Source: Mycolicibacterium sediminis
Lineage (GTDB): Bacteria > Actinomycetota > Actinomycetes > Mycobacteriales > Mycobacteriaceae
Reading direction: 5' to 3'
NCBI RefSeq assembly: GCF_010731735.1
Contig: NZ_AP022588.1
Coordinates: 5,518,001-5,582,000 of the forward strand
Length of the DNA: 64,000 nt
The notes under the pieces are model-generated. The model saw only the letters and a list, made by a program, of their open reading frames with translations, was not told where the DNA came from and did no database searches. Positions 50,476 through 58,086 of this stretch are shown here, in pieces; the first letter of the stretch is position 1; each line of letters starts with the position of its first letter. Position numbers and translations under genes: made by a program.

Positions 50476-51872
50476 GGGATCAGCCCCTTGCCGTCGATGG
50501 CCTTCTGCACCTGTTCGGTCAACTCGTCCGCCATGGACTCGGGGTCGATGTCGGTGATCGGCGCCAGTGTCGCCGAGATGCGGGTCGACACCGCCTGATA
50601 CACCGGCGTCGCGGGGCGCACGGCGGCGTTGGTCAGTTGCTCGCGGATGATGGCGTACTGCGGGTACTTCGCCTGGAACGCCGGATCGTCGTACAGCGAC
50701 GCGCGGACCGCGGGCAGCCCGCCCTCGACCGAGGTGTAGCGCTGGTTCTCGACGTTGCGCAGGCAACGGATCGCCTCGAACGCCTCGGCCTTGTGCTGGG
50801 TGTTCTTGCCGACCGCGAGGTTCAGCCCGCCGAGGGTGACCTTCGCCGGTTGGCCCGGGATCACGCCCGGGTAGTCGGCGAAACCGAACACCTTCTTGCT
50901 CGCCTCGTACGCGGCGTCGAACTGCTCGTCGCTGGGCGAGAACGACCCGGCCTCGTTGATGCTGCTCGCCAGGTCGGGCTGGTCGTTCAGGGGCAGGAAC
51001 TCCACGCCGCCCTTGACCGCGTTCTCCAGCATCGAGGGCAACACGAACGGCCAGTTCACCTCGAGCGCGGCCTTGCCCTGCTCGAGCGCCAGCCGCGCGG
51101 TGCCCTCGTCGGTCTGCGTGATCGACGGGTCGGCACCGGGCGCCGTGGCGACCGCCTTCATGATCTGCAGCGCCTTGACGGTGGCGGCGCGGTGCTCGGG
51201 GGTGTCGGTGAGCGTCACGGTCTTGCCGTCGTCGGACAGCACCTGTCCACCGGCGCTCGCCAGCAACGTGTTGAACCACACCACCAGGCCCTCGTACTGC
51301 TTTGCCTGCAGCGCAATCCAGCTCGGCTTGCCCTCGGCGTGCAGCCGGGTGGCCTCGGACACCATGTCATCCCAGTTCTGGGGCGGGTCCTGCATGAGAT
51401 CGGCCCGGTACCAGAGCAATTGGGTGTTGGTGGTGATCGGCGCGGCGTACAGCCGGTCCTGCCAGCTCGCGGTCTCGAGCGGACCGGGCAGCGTGTTCGA
51501 GGTCGCGTCGGCCTCGGCCTGACCGGCCGGGTCGTCTGAAAGCGGAAGGGCCCAACCCGCTTCGGCGAACTCGGCGGTCCAGACGACGTCGAGCGCCATC
51601 ACGTCGAGGGTCTTGTCGTTGCCGGTCAGTCGCCGGGCCAGCTGCAGCCGCTGATCGTCGGCGCCCTTGGGCAGGCTGATCTGCTGGATGGTGAACCGGC
51701 CGCCGAGTTCTTCGTTGCACCGCTTCGACACGGCGGTGAACGTCGCCATCTCGCTTGCCGGCGTGTAGTAGTTGATGACGATTCCACCGCTGCTGGTACC
51801 GCAAGCCGTGACGACCGAGGCCGTCACACACGCAGCCACCGCCGCAGCGCACAGCCGCCGAGCGTGCACCAC
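50472..51872 (-). CDS. lpqY: Trehalose-binding lipoprotein LpqY
   Basis: A 466-residue lipoprotein of the maltose-binding-protein type. The signal ends VVTAC with lipidated Cys24; the mature protein starts GTSSGGIVINYYTP and contains the ligand-cleft stretch LDVMALDVVWTAEFAEAGW. It captures trehalose released when mycolates are transferred by the antigen 85 enzymes. GTG 51872 has GGAGG about 5 nt upstream. It is the first gene of lpqY-sugA-sugB-sugC-SUFU. Confidence 0.95.
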   Translation of the reverse strand: MVHARRLCAAAVAACVTASVVTACGTSSGGIVINYYTPASEMATFTAVSKRCNEELGGRFTIQQISLPKGADDQRLQLARRLTGNDKTLDVMALDVVWTAEFAEAGWALPLSDDPAGQAEADATSNTLPGPLETASWQDRLYAAPITTNTQLLWYRADLMQDPPQNWDDMVSEATRLHAEGKPSWIALQAKQYEGLVVWFNTLLASAGGQVLSDDGKTVTLTDTPEHRAATVKALQIMKAVATAPGADPSITQTDEGTARLALEQGKAALEVNWPFVLPSMLENAVKGGVEFLPLNDQPDLASSINEAGSFSPSDEQFDAAYEASKKVFGFADYPGVIPGQPAKVTLGGLNLAVGKNTQHKAEAFEAIRCLRNVENQRYTSVEGGLPAVRASLYDDPAFQAKYPQYAIIREQLTNAAVRPATPVYQAVSTRISATLAPITDIDPESMADELTEQVQKAIDGKGLIP

Positions 51873-51894
51873 CAGCCTCCGTCCGCCGGTCAGA

Positions 51895-51909
51895 GCGGGA
51901 ACGTCCCGC
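51895..51909. promoter_or_regulatory. Inverted repeat at the lpqY transcription start
   Basis: GCGGGA-ACG-TCCCGC lies immediately downstream of the -10 of lpqY. A possible operator; the regulator of the sug operon is not encoded nearby. Confidence 0.35.
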
Positions 51910-51915
51910 GCGCAA

Positions 51916-51945
51916 ACCGTAGAGCGATTCGTGCGTGATGTGCAA
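51916..51945 (-). promoter_or_regulatory. Promoter of the lpqY-sugABC operon
   Basis: On the minus strand TTGCAC, 18 bp, TACGGT; transcription would start near 51909, giving a leader of about 35 nt that includes the GGAGG site. Confidence 0.5.
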
Positions 51946-52024
51946 CACTCCCCGCCGCGCGCGGCGTATATCGGCGTCCGATCGTGACCTCACCCCGGTG
52001 CGGCGACCGCCGCACCCATCACGA

Positions 52025-52525
52025 TCAGATGGTCAAGCGCGCCAGCAGATCCCGCCCCTGTTCGGCGTTCTGGGGATCGCACAGCACGTCGTAGCGGCCG
52101 GCGACCAGTTGCATCGTCGAACTGAAATCCCTCGTACCCCTTGCCATCGCGTACTGCAGGCCGGAGGTGATCAGCCCGAAGAACACACCCGCGACGAGGC
52201 CGGCGATCAACGAGCCCCACGGGCTGGGGCTGAAGAATCCGAGGACCAGGCCGATGAACAGGCCCAGCCAGGCACCGGTCAGGGCACCGCCCGCGAGGAC
52301 ACGCGGCCAGGTCAGTCGGCCCGTGACGCGCTCGACCTGCATGAGGTCCACCCCGACGATCGTCACCTGCTGGACGGGGAACTGCTGATCCGACAGATGG
52401 TCGACGGCGCGTTGCGCCTCCGCGTAGGTGGGATAGGACCCGATCGGCCATCCCTTGGGCGGGGTCGGCAACCCCGCGGGGCCGCCGCGGCCGGCCTTCG
52501 GACCAGGTTGTAGCGGGCTGGTCAT
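52025..52525 (-). CDS. Membrane protein with general-stress 17M-like N-terminus (Rv1234 homologue)
   Basis: A 166-residue protein. The N-terminal half (IGSYPTYAEAQRAVDHLSDQ, QQVTIVGVDLMQVERVTG) is the general stress protein 17M-like domain. Two glycine-rich membrane segments follow (VLAGGALTGAWLGLFIGLVLGFF and LIAGLVAGVFFGLITSG). ATG 52525 has GGAGGAG upstream. The gene is divergent from the DUF4190 gene at 52644. Function unknown. Confidence 0.8.
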   Translation of the reverse strand: MTSPLQPGPKAGRGGPAGLPTPPKGWPIGSYPTYAEAQRAVDHLSDQQFPVQQVTIVGVDLMQVERVTGRLTWPRVLAGGALTGAWLGLFIGLVLGFFSPSPWGSLIAGLVAGVFFGLITSGLQYAMARGTRDFSSTMQLVAGRYDVLCDPQNAEQGRDLLARLTI

Positions 52526-52630
52526 GGTTCGTCTCCTCCGACTCTGACGTGCTCGTCTCTCTCATCAACGCGCCACCGACGATCATCGTGCCCCGAATGC
52601 GCTTCGAACACCCGGGATCGGCACGTGCGC

Positions 52631-52636
52631 TAGGTT
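52631..52636 (+). promoter_or_regulatory. -10 element of the first DUF4190 gene
   Basis: TAGGTT, 7 nt, ATG 52644; leaderless arrangement. Confidence 0.5.
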
Positions 52637-52643
52637 TGTGGCC

Positions 52644-53333
52644 ATGACGAGTGAGGGGTCGGACACAGGCGGAGGGTCGTCACCGGACACCGGTTCGGGC
52701 ACGTCGGAGCCGACGTCGGGAGGCTACGAAGCCCCCTCCATCGAACACACCCGGCAATCCGAGGGCGACTCTCAGCCCGCGTATGCGAACCCCGCGTACG
52801 ACCCGCCGCAGCAGTACGACGCGCCGCCCCGGTACGACGCTCCCCACGTCGGCCAGCCGCCCACGGAATCCGGCTACCCGGGAGCCGACGCCGGCTACCC
52901 GCCGCCCGTGTATCCGCCGCCTCCGCCGTACGACCCGTCGTCGGGCTATCCACCAGCGGGGTACCCGCAGGACCCGGGCTACGGGCAGCCGCCCGGCGGC
53001 GGCGTTCCGGGGTACGGCCCACCGCCCGGGTACGGCCCACTGCCCGGTTACGGCGCGCCCGGTTACGGCGCCGCGGGATACGGACCACCCCCCGGGTACG
53101 GCGCCTACGGCCAGAGCGTCAAGACGAACGTGCTGGCGATCGCGTCACTGGTCGCGTCGGTGGTCTCGCTGTGCGGCATCGGGTCGGTCGCGGGCATCGC
53201 CCTCGGCATCGTCGCGCTCAACCAGATCAAGACGAGCGGCGAGTCGGGCCGCGGGCTGGCGATCGCAGGCATCGCCGTCGGTGGCGTGACGCTACTGCTC
53301 ACCGTGCTGTGGCTCGTCATCGTGTCGGCCTGA
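52644..53333 (+). CDS. Pro/Tyr-rich DUF4190 membrane protein (Rv1233c-like)
   Basis: A 229-residue protein. Residues 1-150 are low complexity, rich in Pro, Gly and Tyr (PPGYGPLPGYGAPGYGAAGY), probably disordered. The C-terminal DUF4190 domain has two membrane segments: VLAIASLVASVVSLCGIGS and GLAIAGIAVGGVTLLLTVLW, separated by LGIVALNQIKTSGESGR. Such proteins often sit in cell-division or envelope complexes, but this is not shown. Its stop overlaps the start of a second gene of the same kind. Confidence 0.82.
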   Translation: MTSEGSDTGGGSSPDTGSGTSEPTSGGYEAPSIEHTRQSEGDSQPAYANPAYDPPQQYDAPPRYDAPHVGQPPTESGYPGADAGYPPPVYPPPPPYDPSSGYPPAGYPQDPGYGQPPGGGVPGYGPPPGYGPLPGYGAPGYGAAGYGPPPGYGAYGQSVKTNVLAIASLVASVVSLCGIGSVAGIALGIVALNQIKTSGESGRGLAIAGIAVGGVTLLLTVLWLVIVSA

Positions 53334-53806
53334 TGACCAGCGGTCCCGAGCCGCGACGCAACGAGTTCGCCCCGCTCGACGGTCCGGCCACGCCGGATCC
53401 CTACGCGCCCCTCGACTATCCGGCGGGGCCGGATCTGCCGCCGCCGGTCTATGACGCGTATCCACCCCCGCCCGGATACGGTCCCCCGCCGCCGTATCCG
53501 ATGCCTGCCGCCGGATACCAGTACGGCGGCTACGACCCCTACCGCGCGACGAAGCCGCCCGGCACCAACGGCAAGGCGATCGCAGCGCTCGTCACCTCGC
53601 TGGGCGGCCTGCTGTTCTGCGGCCTGCCGTCCATCGTCGGGCTGATCCTGGGCATCGTGGCCCTGCGCGAGACGCGCAGCACCGGGCAGGACGGCTTCGG
53701 GCTGGCGCTGGCAGGCACCATCGTCGGTGCGCTGGTCGCGATCGGCTCCTTCCTGTACTTCGTGATGTTCGTCGGCATCATGGCCAGCGGCTTCTCGCTG
53801 GTCTAA
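53333..53806 (+). CDS. Second Pro/Tyr-rich DUF4190 membrane protein
   Basis: A 157-residue paralogue of the preceding gene: a Pro-rich N-terminus (PPPGYGPPPPYPMPAAGYQY), then GKAIAALVTSLGGLLFCGLPS and GLALAGTIVGALVAIGSFLY flanking LGIVALRETRSTGQDGF. The ATG at 53333 shares its A with the TGA stop of the first gene (TGATG). The pair is likely a tandem duplication and may form a complex. It is convergent with the CitE-like gene, overlapping by 4 bp. Confidence 0.8.
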   Translation: MTSGPEPRRNEFAPLDGPATPDPYAPLDYPAGPDLPPPVYDAYPPPPGYGPPPPYPMPAAGYQYGGYDPYRATKPPGTNGKAIAALVTSLGGLLFCGLPSIVGLILGIVALRETRSTGQDGFGLALAGTIVGALVAIGSFLYFVMFVGIMASGFSLV

Positions 53807-54759
53807 GTCGCCGGATCGAACGGCGGCGTCGTCCGCGCCATGCCGGCCGCGCGACCCTTGCCCGCGACGACGAGCGCCATCTTCCGGCTGGCTTCGTCGA
53901 TCATCTCGTCGCCGAGCATCACCGCGCCGCGGGCGCCACCCGCCCGCGAGGTGTGCCAGTCGTAGGCCTCGAGGATGAGTTCGGCGTGGTCGTAGTCGGC
54001 CTGACGCGGGCTGAACACCTCGTTGCCCGCCGCGATCTGGTCCGGGTGCAGCACCCACTTGCCGTCGTAGCCCAGCGCCGCCGAGCGGCCCGCGATCCGC
54101 CGGAAGGCGTCGGTGTCGCGAACCTTGAGGAAGGGCCCGTCGATGGCGTTGATGCCGCGGGTGCGTGCCGCCACCAGGATGCGCATCAACACGTGGTGGT
54201 GGGCGTCCCCGACGTCGTAGCCCTCGGGCTGTTCCCCCACCACCAGCGTGCGCATGTTGAGGCTGGCCATCATGTCGGCCGGTCCGAGGACCAGAGCCTG
54301 GACGCGCGGCGCCGCTGCGATCGCGTCGACGTTCGTCAGCCCGGCGGCGTTCTCGATCTGCGCCTCGACGCCGATCCGGCCCGGCGGCAGGCCGTGCGTC
54401 GTCTCGAGCTGGGTGAGCAGCAGGTCGAGCGCGTGCACGTGCACGGCGTCGGTGACCTTCGGCAAGACGATCAGGTCGAGGTCCGCACCGGCGGTCGCGA
54501 CGACCTCGATCACGTCGGCGTGCGTCCAGGGCGTGGTCCAGTCGTTGACCCGCACGCCACGGAGCTGGTCACCCCATCCCGGCTCGGCGAGGGCCTCCGC
54601 CACCCGGGCGCGCGCCTCGCCCTTGGCGTCGGGGGCGACGGCGTCCTCGAGGTCGAGGAAGACCTCGTCGGCGGGTAACTGCTTCGCCTTCTGAACCATC
54701 TTGTCGCTGCTACCAGGGACCGACAGGACGGTTCGACGGGGGCGATACAGGTTCTCCAC
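53803..54759 (-). CDS. HpcH/HpaI aldolase family, CitE-like lyase
   Basis: A 318-residue TIM-barrel protein of the CitE/malyl-CoA lyase group. RRTVLSVPGSSDKMVQKAKQ, EVFLDLEDAVAPDAKGEARA, and IGVEAQIENAAGLTNVDAIA contain the CoA- and Mg-binding residues (Asp and Glu), and GKWVLHPDQIAAGNEVFSP the C-terminal motif. Possible activities are citramalyl-CoA, malyl-CoA or similar thioester lyase or thioesterase. GTG 54759 (VENLYRPRRT) is chosen; a TTG-like extension upstream would overlap the divergent gene. Confidence 0.85.
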   Translation of the reverse strand: MENLYRPRRTVLSVPGSSDKMVQKAKQLPADEVFLDLEDAVAPDAKGEARARVAEALAEPGWGDQLRGVRVNDWTTPWTHADVIEVVATAGADLDLIVLPKVTDAVHVHALDLLLTQLETTHGLPPGRIGVEAQIENAAGLTNVDAIAAAPRVQALVLGPADMMASLNMRTLVVGEQPEGYDVGDAHHHVLMRILVAARTRGINAIDGPFLKVRDTDAFRRIAGRSAALGYDGKWVLHPDQIAAGNEVFSPRQADYDHAELILEAYDWHTSRAGGARGAVMLGDEMIDEASRKMALVVAGKGRAAGMARTTPPFDPAT

Positions 54760-54767
54760 GTGATCAC

Positions 54768-54777
54768 TCTCTACCCT
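54768..54777. promoter_or_regulatory. Overlapping divergent -10 elements (CitE-like gene and MgtE/PRC gene)
   Basis: Plus strand TACCCT (54772-54777), 7 nt, ATG 54785. Minus strand TAGAGA (54773-54768), 8 nt, GTG 54759. The two hexamers share the TA at 54772-54773, the geometry of a symmetric bidirectional promoter. The minus-strand hexamer is the weaker match. Confidence 0.45.
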
Positions 54778-54784
54778 TTGAGGC

Positions 54785-56092
54785 ATGTCGGCGGTGAACA
54801 GGGTCTACGCGGCCCGCCTATCCGGGCTGGTCGTGCTCGGGCCCGATGGTGAATCCATCGGGCGGGTTCGCGACGTCGTGATCAGCATCAGCGTCGTGCG
54901 CTCCCAGCCCCGGGTCCTCGGACTGGTCGTCGAGCTGCTGACCCGCAGGAGGATCTTCGTCCCGATCCTGCGGGTCACCGCCATCGAGCCGAACGCGGTG
55001 ACGCTGACCACGGGCAACGTGTCGCTGCGCCGGTTCGCGCAGCGGCCCGGCGAGGTCCTCGTCCTGGGCCAGGTCCTCGACACCCGGGTCCGCGTCAACG
55101 ATCCCGAGCTGCCCGACCTCGCAGGGGTCGACGTCATCGTCATCGATCTCGGCATCGAGCAGATCAGGTCCCGTGACTGGGTGGTGACGCGCGTCGCGGT
55201 GCGCAACCACCGGCGGCTGGGGCGCCGCACCAACGTGCACACCGTCGACTGGCAGAACGTGGCGGGCCTGACGCCGTCCGCGCTCGCGCTGCCCGGCCAG
55301 GGCGTCGCGCAGCTGCTGGCACAGTTCGAGGGGCAGCGGCCCATCGAGGTCGCCGACGCCATCCGCGAGCTGCCCTCGAAGCGCCGCTACGAGGTGGTCA
55401 ACGCCCTCGGCGACGAGCGCCTCGCCGACATCCTGCAGGAGCTGCCCGAGAGCGAGCAGGTGGACCTGCTCGAGCAGTTGGACACCGAGCGTGCCGCCGA
55501 CGTGCTCGAGGAGATGGACCCCGACGACGCGGCCGACCTGCTCGGCGAGCTCGACTCCTCGCGCGCCGAGGTGCTGCTGGCCCGGATGAACCCCGAGGAC
55601 TCGGAGCCGGTGCGCCGCCTGCTGAAGCACTCCCCCGACACGGCCGGCGGGTTGATGACCTCCGAGCCCGTGGTGCTCGCCCCGGACGCGACCGTCGCCG
55701 AGGCGCTGGCCCGGGTGCGCGATCCGGACCTGACGCCCGCGCTGTCGTCGCTGGCGTTCGTCGTGCGTCCGCCGACCTCGACGCCCACGGGCCGCTACCT
55801 GGGCTGCGTGCACCTGCAGCGCCTGCTCCGCGAGCCGCCCGCAGCACTGGTCAGCGGGATGGTCGACTCCGACCTGCCCAACCTGTCACCGGACACGTCG
55901 CTGGCCGCCGTCACCCGGTACTTCGCCGCCTACAACCTGGTGTGCGGACCCGTGGTCGACGAGGAGAACCACCTGCTGGGCGCGGTCACCGTCGACGACG
56001 TCCTCGACCACCTGCTCCCGCATGACTGGCGCGTCAGCGTCGAGGAGCCCGAGCTGCCCGTCGCCACCGACGGCTCGACGAGCCTCTCGTGA
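54785..56092 (+). CDS. PRC-barrel, MgtE N-terminal and CBS domain protein (Rv1232c homologue)
   Basis: A 435-residue soluble protein. Residues 5-75 and 85-155 look like two PRC-barrel repeats (DGESIGRVRDVVISI). About 180-290 is an MgtE N-domain (LAQFEGQRPIEVADAIRELP, acidic LDTERAADVLEEMDPDDAAD). About 290-420 is a CBS pair (LMTSEPVVLAPDATVAEAL, HLLGAVTVDDVLDHLLP). It lacks the MgtE channel, so it may sense Mg2+ or nucleotides for another protein. The DUF1003 gene is coupled by a GTGA overlap. The start ATG 54785 is supported by the leaderless -10. Confidence 0.87.
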   Translation: MSAVNRVYAARLSGLVVLGPDGESIGRVRDVVISISVVRSQPRVLGLVVELLTRRRIFVPILRVTAIEPNAVTLTTGNVSLRRFAQRPGEVLVLGQVLDTRVRVNDPELPDLAGVDVIVIDLGIEQIRSRDWVVTRVAVRNHRRLGRRTNVHTVDWQNVAGLTPSALALPGQGVAQLLAQFEGQRPIEVADAIRELPSKRRYEVVNALGDERLADILQELPESEQVDLLEQLDTERAADVLEEMDPDDAADLLGELDSSRAEVLLARMNPEDSEPVRRLLKHSPDTAGGLMTSEPVVLAPDATVAEALARVRDPDLTPALSSLAFVVRPPTSTPTGRYLGCVHLQRLLREPPAALVSGMVDSDLPNLSPDTSLAAVTRYFAAYNLVCGPVVDEENHLLGAVTVDDVLDHLLPHDWRVSVEEPELPVATDGSTSLS

Positions 56093-56691
56093 GCGACGCG
56101 ACCGCACGGCAGCGCCTCGACACGCCGCGCCTCTCGCGGCGGCGGTTCACGCCGCAGATCGACGTCGAGGCGGCGGGTCAGTTCGGCGAGTCGTTCGCCC
56201 GGTTCCTCGGCACCGGCCGCTACCTCGCCATCCAGACGGTGTTCGTCATCGTCTGGATCCTGCTCAACCTGTTCGCCGTCGGGCTGGAGTGGGACCCGTA
56301 CCCGTTCATCCTGCTGAACCTGGCGTTCTCGACGCAGGCCGCCTACGCGGCGCCGCTGATCCTGCTGGCGCAGAACCGGCAGGAGAACCGCGACCGCGTC
56401 TCGCTCGACGAGGACCGGCGCCGGGCCCAGCAGACCAAGGCCGACACCGAGTACCTGGCGCGGGAATTGGCGGCACTGCGCATCGCCGTCGGCGAGGTGG
56501 CGACGCGCGACTACCTGCGCCGCGAACTCGAGGATCTGCGCGAACTCATCAACGAGCTGCAGCCCGGCAGGGACGGCGCCACCAAGTCGAAGTCGGACAA
56601 GAAGAACAAGTCCGGGCAGCGCAGCGGAGACCGCGGCGAGCCCCGGAACGAGGCCCGCACCGAGGCGCTCGGCGAACCCGGAAACGGGTGA
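56089..56691 (+). CDS. DUF1003 membrane protein (Rv1231c homologue)
   Basis: A 200-residue protein. FGESFARFLGTGRYLAIQTV and the two membrane segments (FVIVWILLNLFAVGLEW, PYPFILLNLAFSTQAAYAAPLIL) with the QNRQENRDR signature define DUF1003. The C-terminal 90 residues are a charged coiled coil ending in a Lys/Asp-rich tail. GTG 56089 overlaps the stop of the MgtE/PRC gene as GTGA, which suggests joint function, perhaps in metal homeostasis. Confidence 0.87.
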   Translation: MSDATARQRLDTPRLSRRRFTPQIDVEAAGQFGESFARFLGTGRYLAIQTVFVIVWILLNLFAVGLEWDPYPFILLNLAFSTQAAYAAPLILLAQNRQENRDRVSLDEDRRRAQQTKADTEYLARELAALRIAVGEVATRDYLRRELEDLRELINELQPGRDGATKSKSDKKNKSGQRSGDRGEPRNEARTEALGEPGNG

Positions 56692-56784
56692 GTGCGCCGC
56701 TGTTCGGCATTGCTGCAACAGATGAACCACCAGTGGGTATGGTGACTTGGTTCACACGATGCTCGGCTGGCGAGGACGGTTCAA

Positions 56785-58044
56785 GTGCACTTTGCGGGAC
56801 GTGACGCCTTGACGGCGGCCCGGCGTCGCGCGGCCCGTGTGGCCCGCACCCCGGCTTTCGGCGTTGCCGTGCTCGCACCGATCGTCCTGATCGGCGCCGT
56901 GGGCGCATCCGCACCGGCCCCGCGCCACGTCGTCAGCGCCGACGGGTACATGCCGCTCGCAGCCGTCGCGCACACCGGCGAGGACTCCGACTCCGGTCCC
57001 AAGGTGATCGCCGCACCGAAGCCGCTCAAGCCGCTGCGCTTCATCTCGGCCCCCGCGGCGACGTCGCCGCCGCCGCCGCCCATCGTGATGGCGCCGGTGG
57101 GCAACCTGCGCATCCCGGCCATGGCGCTCAAGGCGTACCGGAACGCCGAGCGCATGATGGCGTCGGCCTACCCGACGTGTGGGATCAGTTGGAACCTGTT
57201 GGCGGGGATCGGGCGCATCGAGAGCCTGCACGCCAACGGCGGCGCCACCGATGCGGCGGGCACCCCGATCCAGCCGATCTACGGGCCCAGCCTGGACGGC
57301 ACCCTGGCCGGCAACGAAGTGATCGTGCAGAGCGTCCAGGCCGGCCGCGTCACTTACGCCCGCGCGATGGGGCCGATGCAGTTCCTGCCCGGGACGTGGG
57401 CCCGCTACGCCTCGGACGGCGACGGCGACGGCAAGGCCGACGTCCAGAACCTCTTCGACTCGACACTCGCCGCGGCGCGCTACCTGTGCAGCGGCAGCCT
57501 CAACCTGCGGGATCAGTCGCAGGTCCTCTCCTCGATCCTGCGGTACAACAACTCGATGGCGTACGCCCAGAACGTGCTGGGGTGGGCCGCGGCCTACGCC
57601 ACGGGCGTCGAACCCGTCGACCTCCCGACCATCGGCGGCACGCCGCCGCCCATCTCCGACGTGCACCTGAATTCCACCGCCGAGGGCCTCGGTCCCGGAC
57701 TCCCGTTGAACGCGACCGGTCTTCCCGCGAGCGACCCGCTGGCGGTCATGCCGCTGTTCGACATCGCAGGCACCAACACCGCCGGCCAGATCGGTGCCCC
57801 GGGTGCCGCGCCGGGACCGCTGCCCGGACCCGCCGGCGCTCCCGGAGCGCCGCAGCAGAACTGCCAGGTGTTCTGCCTGCAGGGCAGCGCCACGCCGCCC
57901 GCCGCGGTACCGCCGCCGGCACCGGCGCCGCCCTTCCCACCGCTGTTCGCACCTCCGCCGCCCGCCCCGGCACCCGCGCCGGCGCTCCCCGCGTCGCCGG
58001 TACCGGGACCCGTCGGTCCGGCACCGGGCCCACCGCCCAGCTGA
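56785..58044 (+). CDS. Membrane-anchored lytic murein transglycosylase (Rv1230c homologue)
   Basis: A 419-residue exported enzyme. An N-terminal signal-anchor (TPAFGVAVLAPIVLIGAVGAS) precedes a Pro-rich linker (to about 105). The catalytic SLT/MltB-like domain covers about 110-275: ISWNLLAGIGRIESLHANGG with the catalytic Glu, GPMQFLPGTWARYASDGDGD, and ILRYNNSMAYAQNVLGWA. The last 130 residues are very rich in Pro and Ala. It should cleave peptidoglycan. GTG 56785 is used, with GAGG upstream. Confidence 0.88.
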   Translation: MHFAGRDALTAARRRAARVARTPAFGVAVLAPIVLIGAVGASAPAPRHVVSADGYMPLAAVAHTGEDSDSGPKVIAAPKPLKPLRFISAPAATSPPPPPIVMAPVGNLRIPAMALKAYRNAERMMASAYPTCGISWNLLAGIGRIESLHANGGATDAAGTPIQPIYGPSLDGTLAGNEVIVQSVQAGRVTYARAMGPMQFLPGTWARYASDGDGDGKADVQNLFDSTLAAARYLCSGSLNLRDQSQVLSSILRYNNSMAYAQNVLGWAAAYATGVEPVDLPTIGGTPPPISDVHLNSTAEGLGPGLPLNATGLPASDPLAVMPLFDIAGTNTAGQIGAPGAAPGPLPGPAGAPGAPQQNCQVFCLQGSATPPAAVPPPAPAPPFPPLFAPPPPAPAPAPALPASPVPGPVGPAPGPPPS

Positions 58045-58073
58045 CCACCGCGGGCGGGGTCGGTACCTCGGCA

Positions 58074-58079
58074 TAGACT
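58074..58079 (+). promoter_or_regulatory. -10 element of mrp
   Basis: TAGACT, 7 nt, ATG 58087; leaderless arrangement. Confidence 0.5.
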
Positions 58080-58086
58080 CGGGTCG

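Noticed and set aside
52780..53100. Short repeated GGNTACGG-type units that look like a CRISPR or tandem array
   Set aside because: They encode the Pro/Gly/Tyr-rich segment of the DUF4190 protein; spacing is irregular and follows codons.
53160..54058. Open frame extending upstream of the CitE-like and DUF4190 genes
   Set aside because: Arg/Asp-rich shadow translation without domain support.
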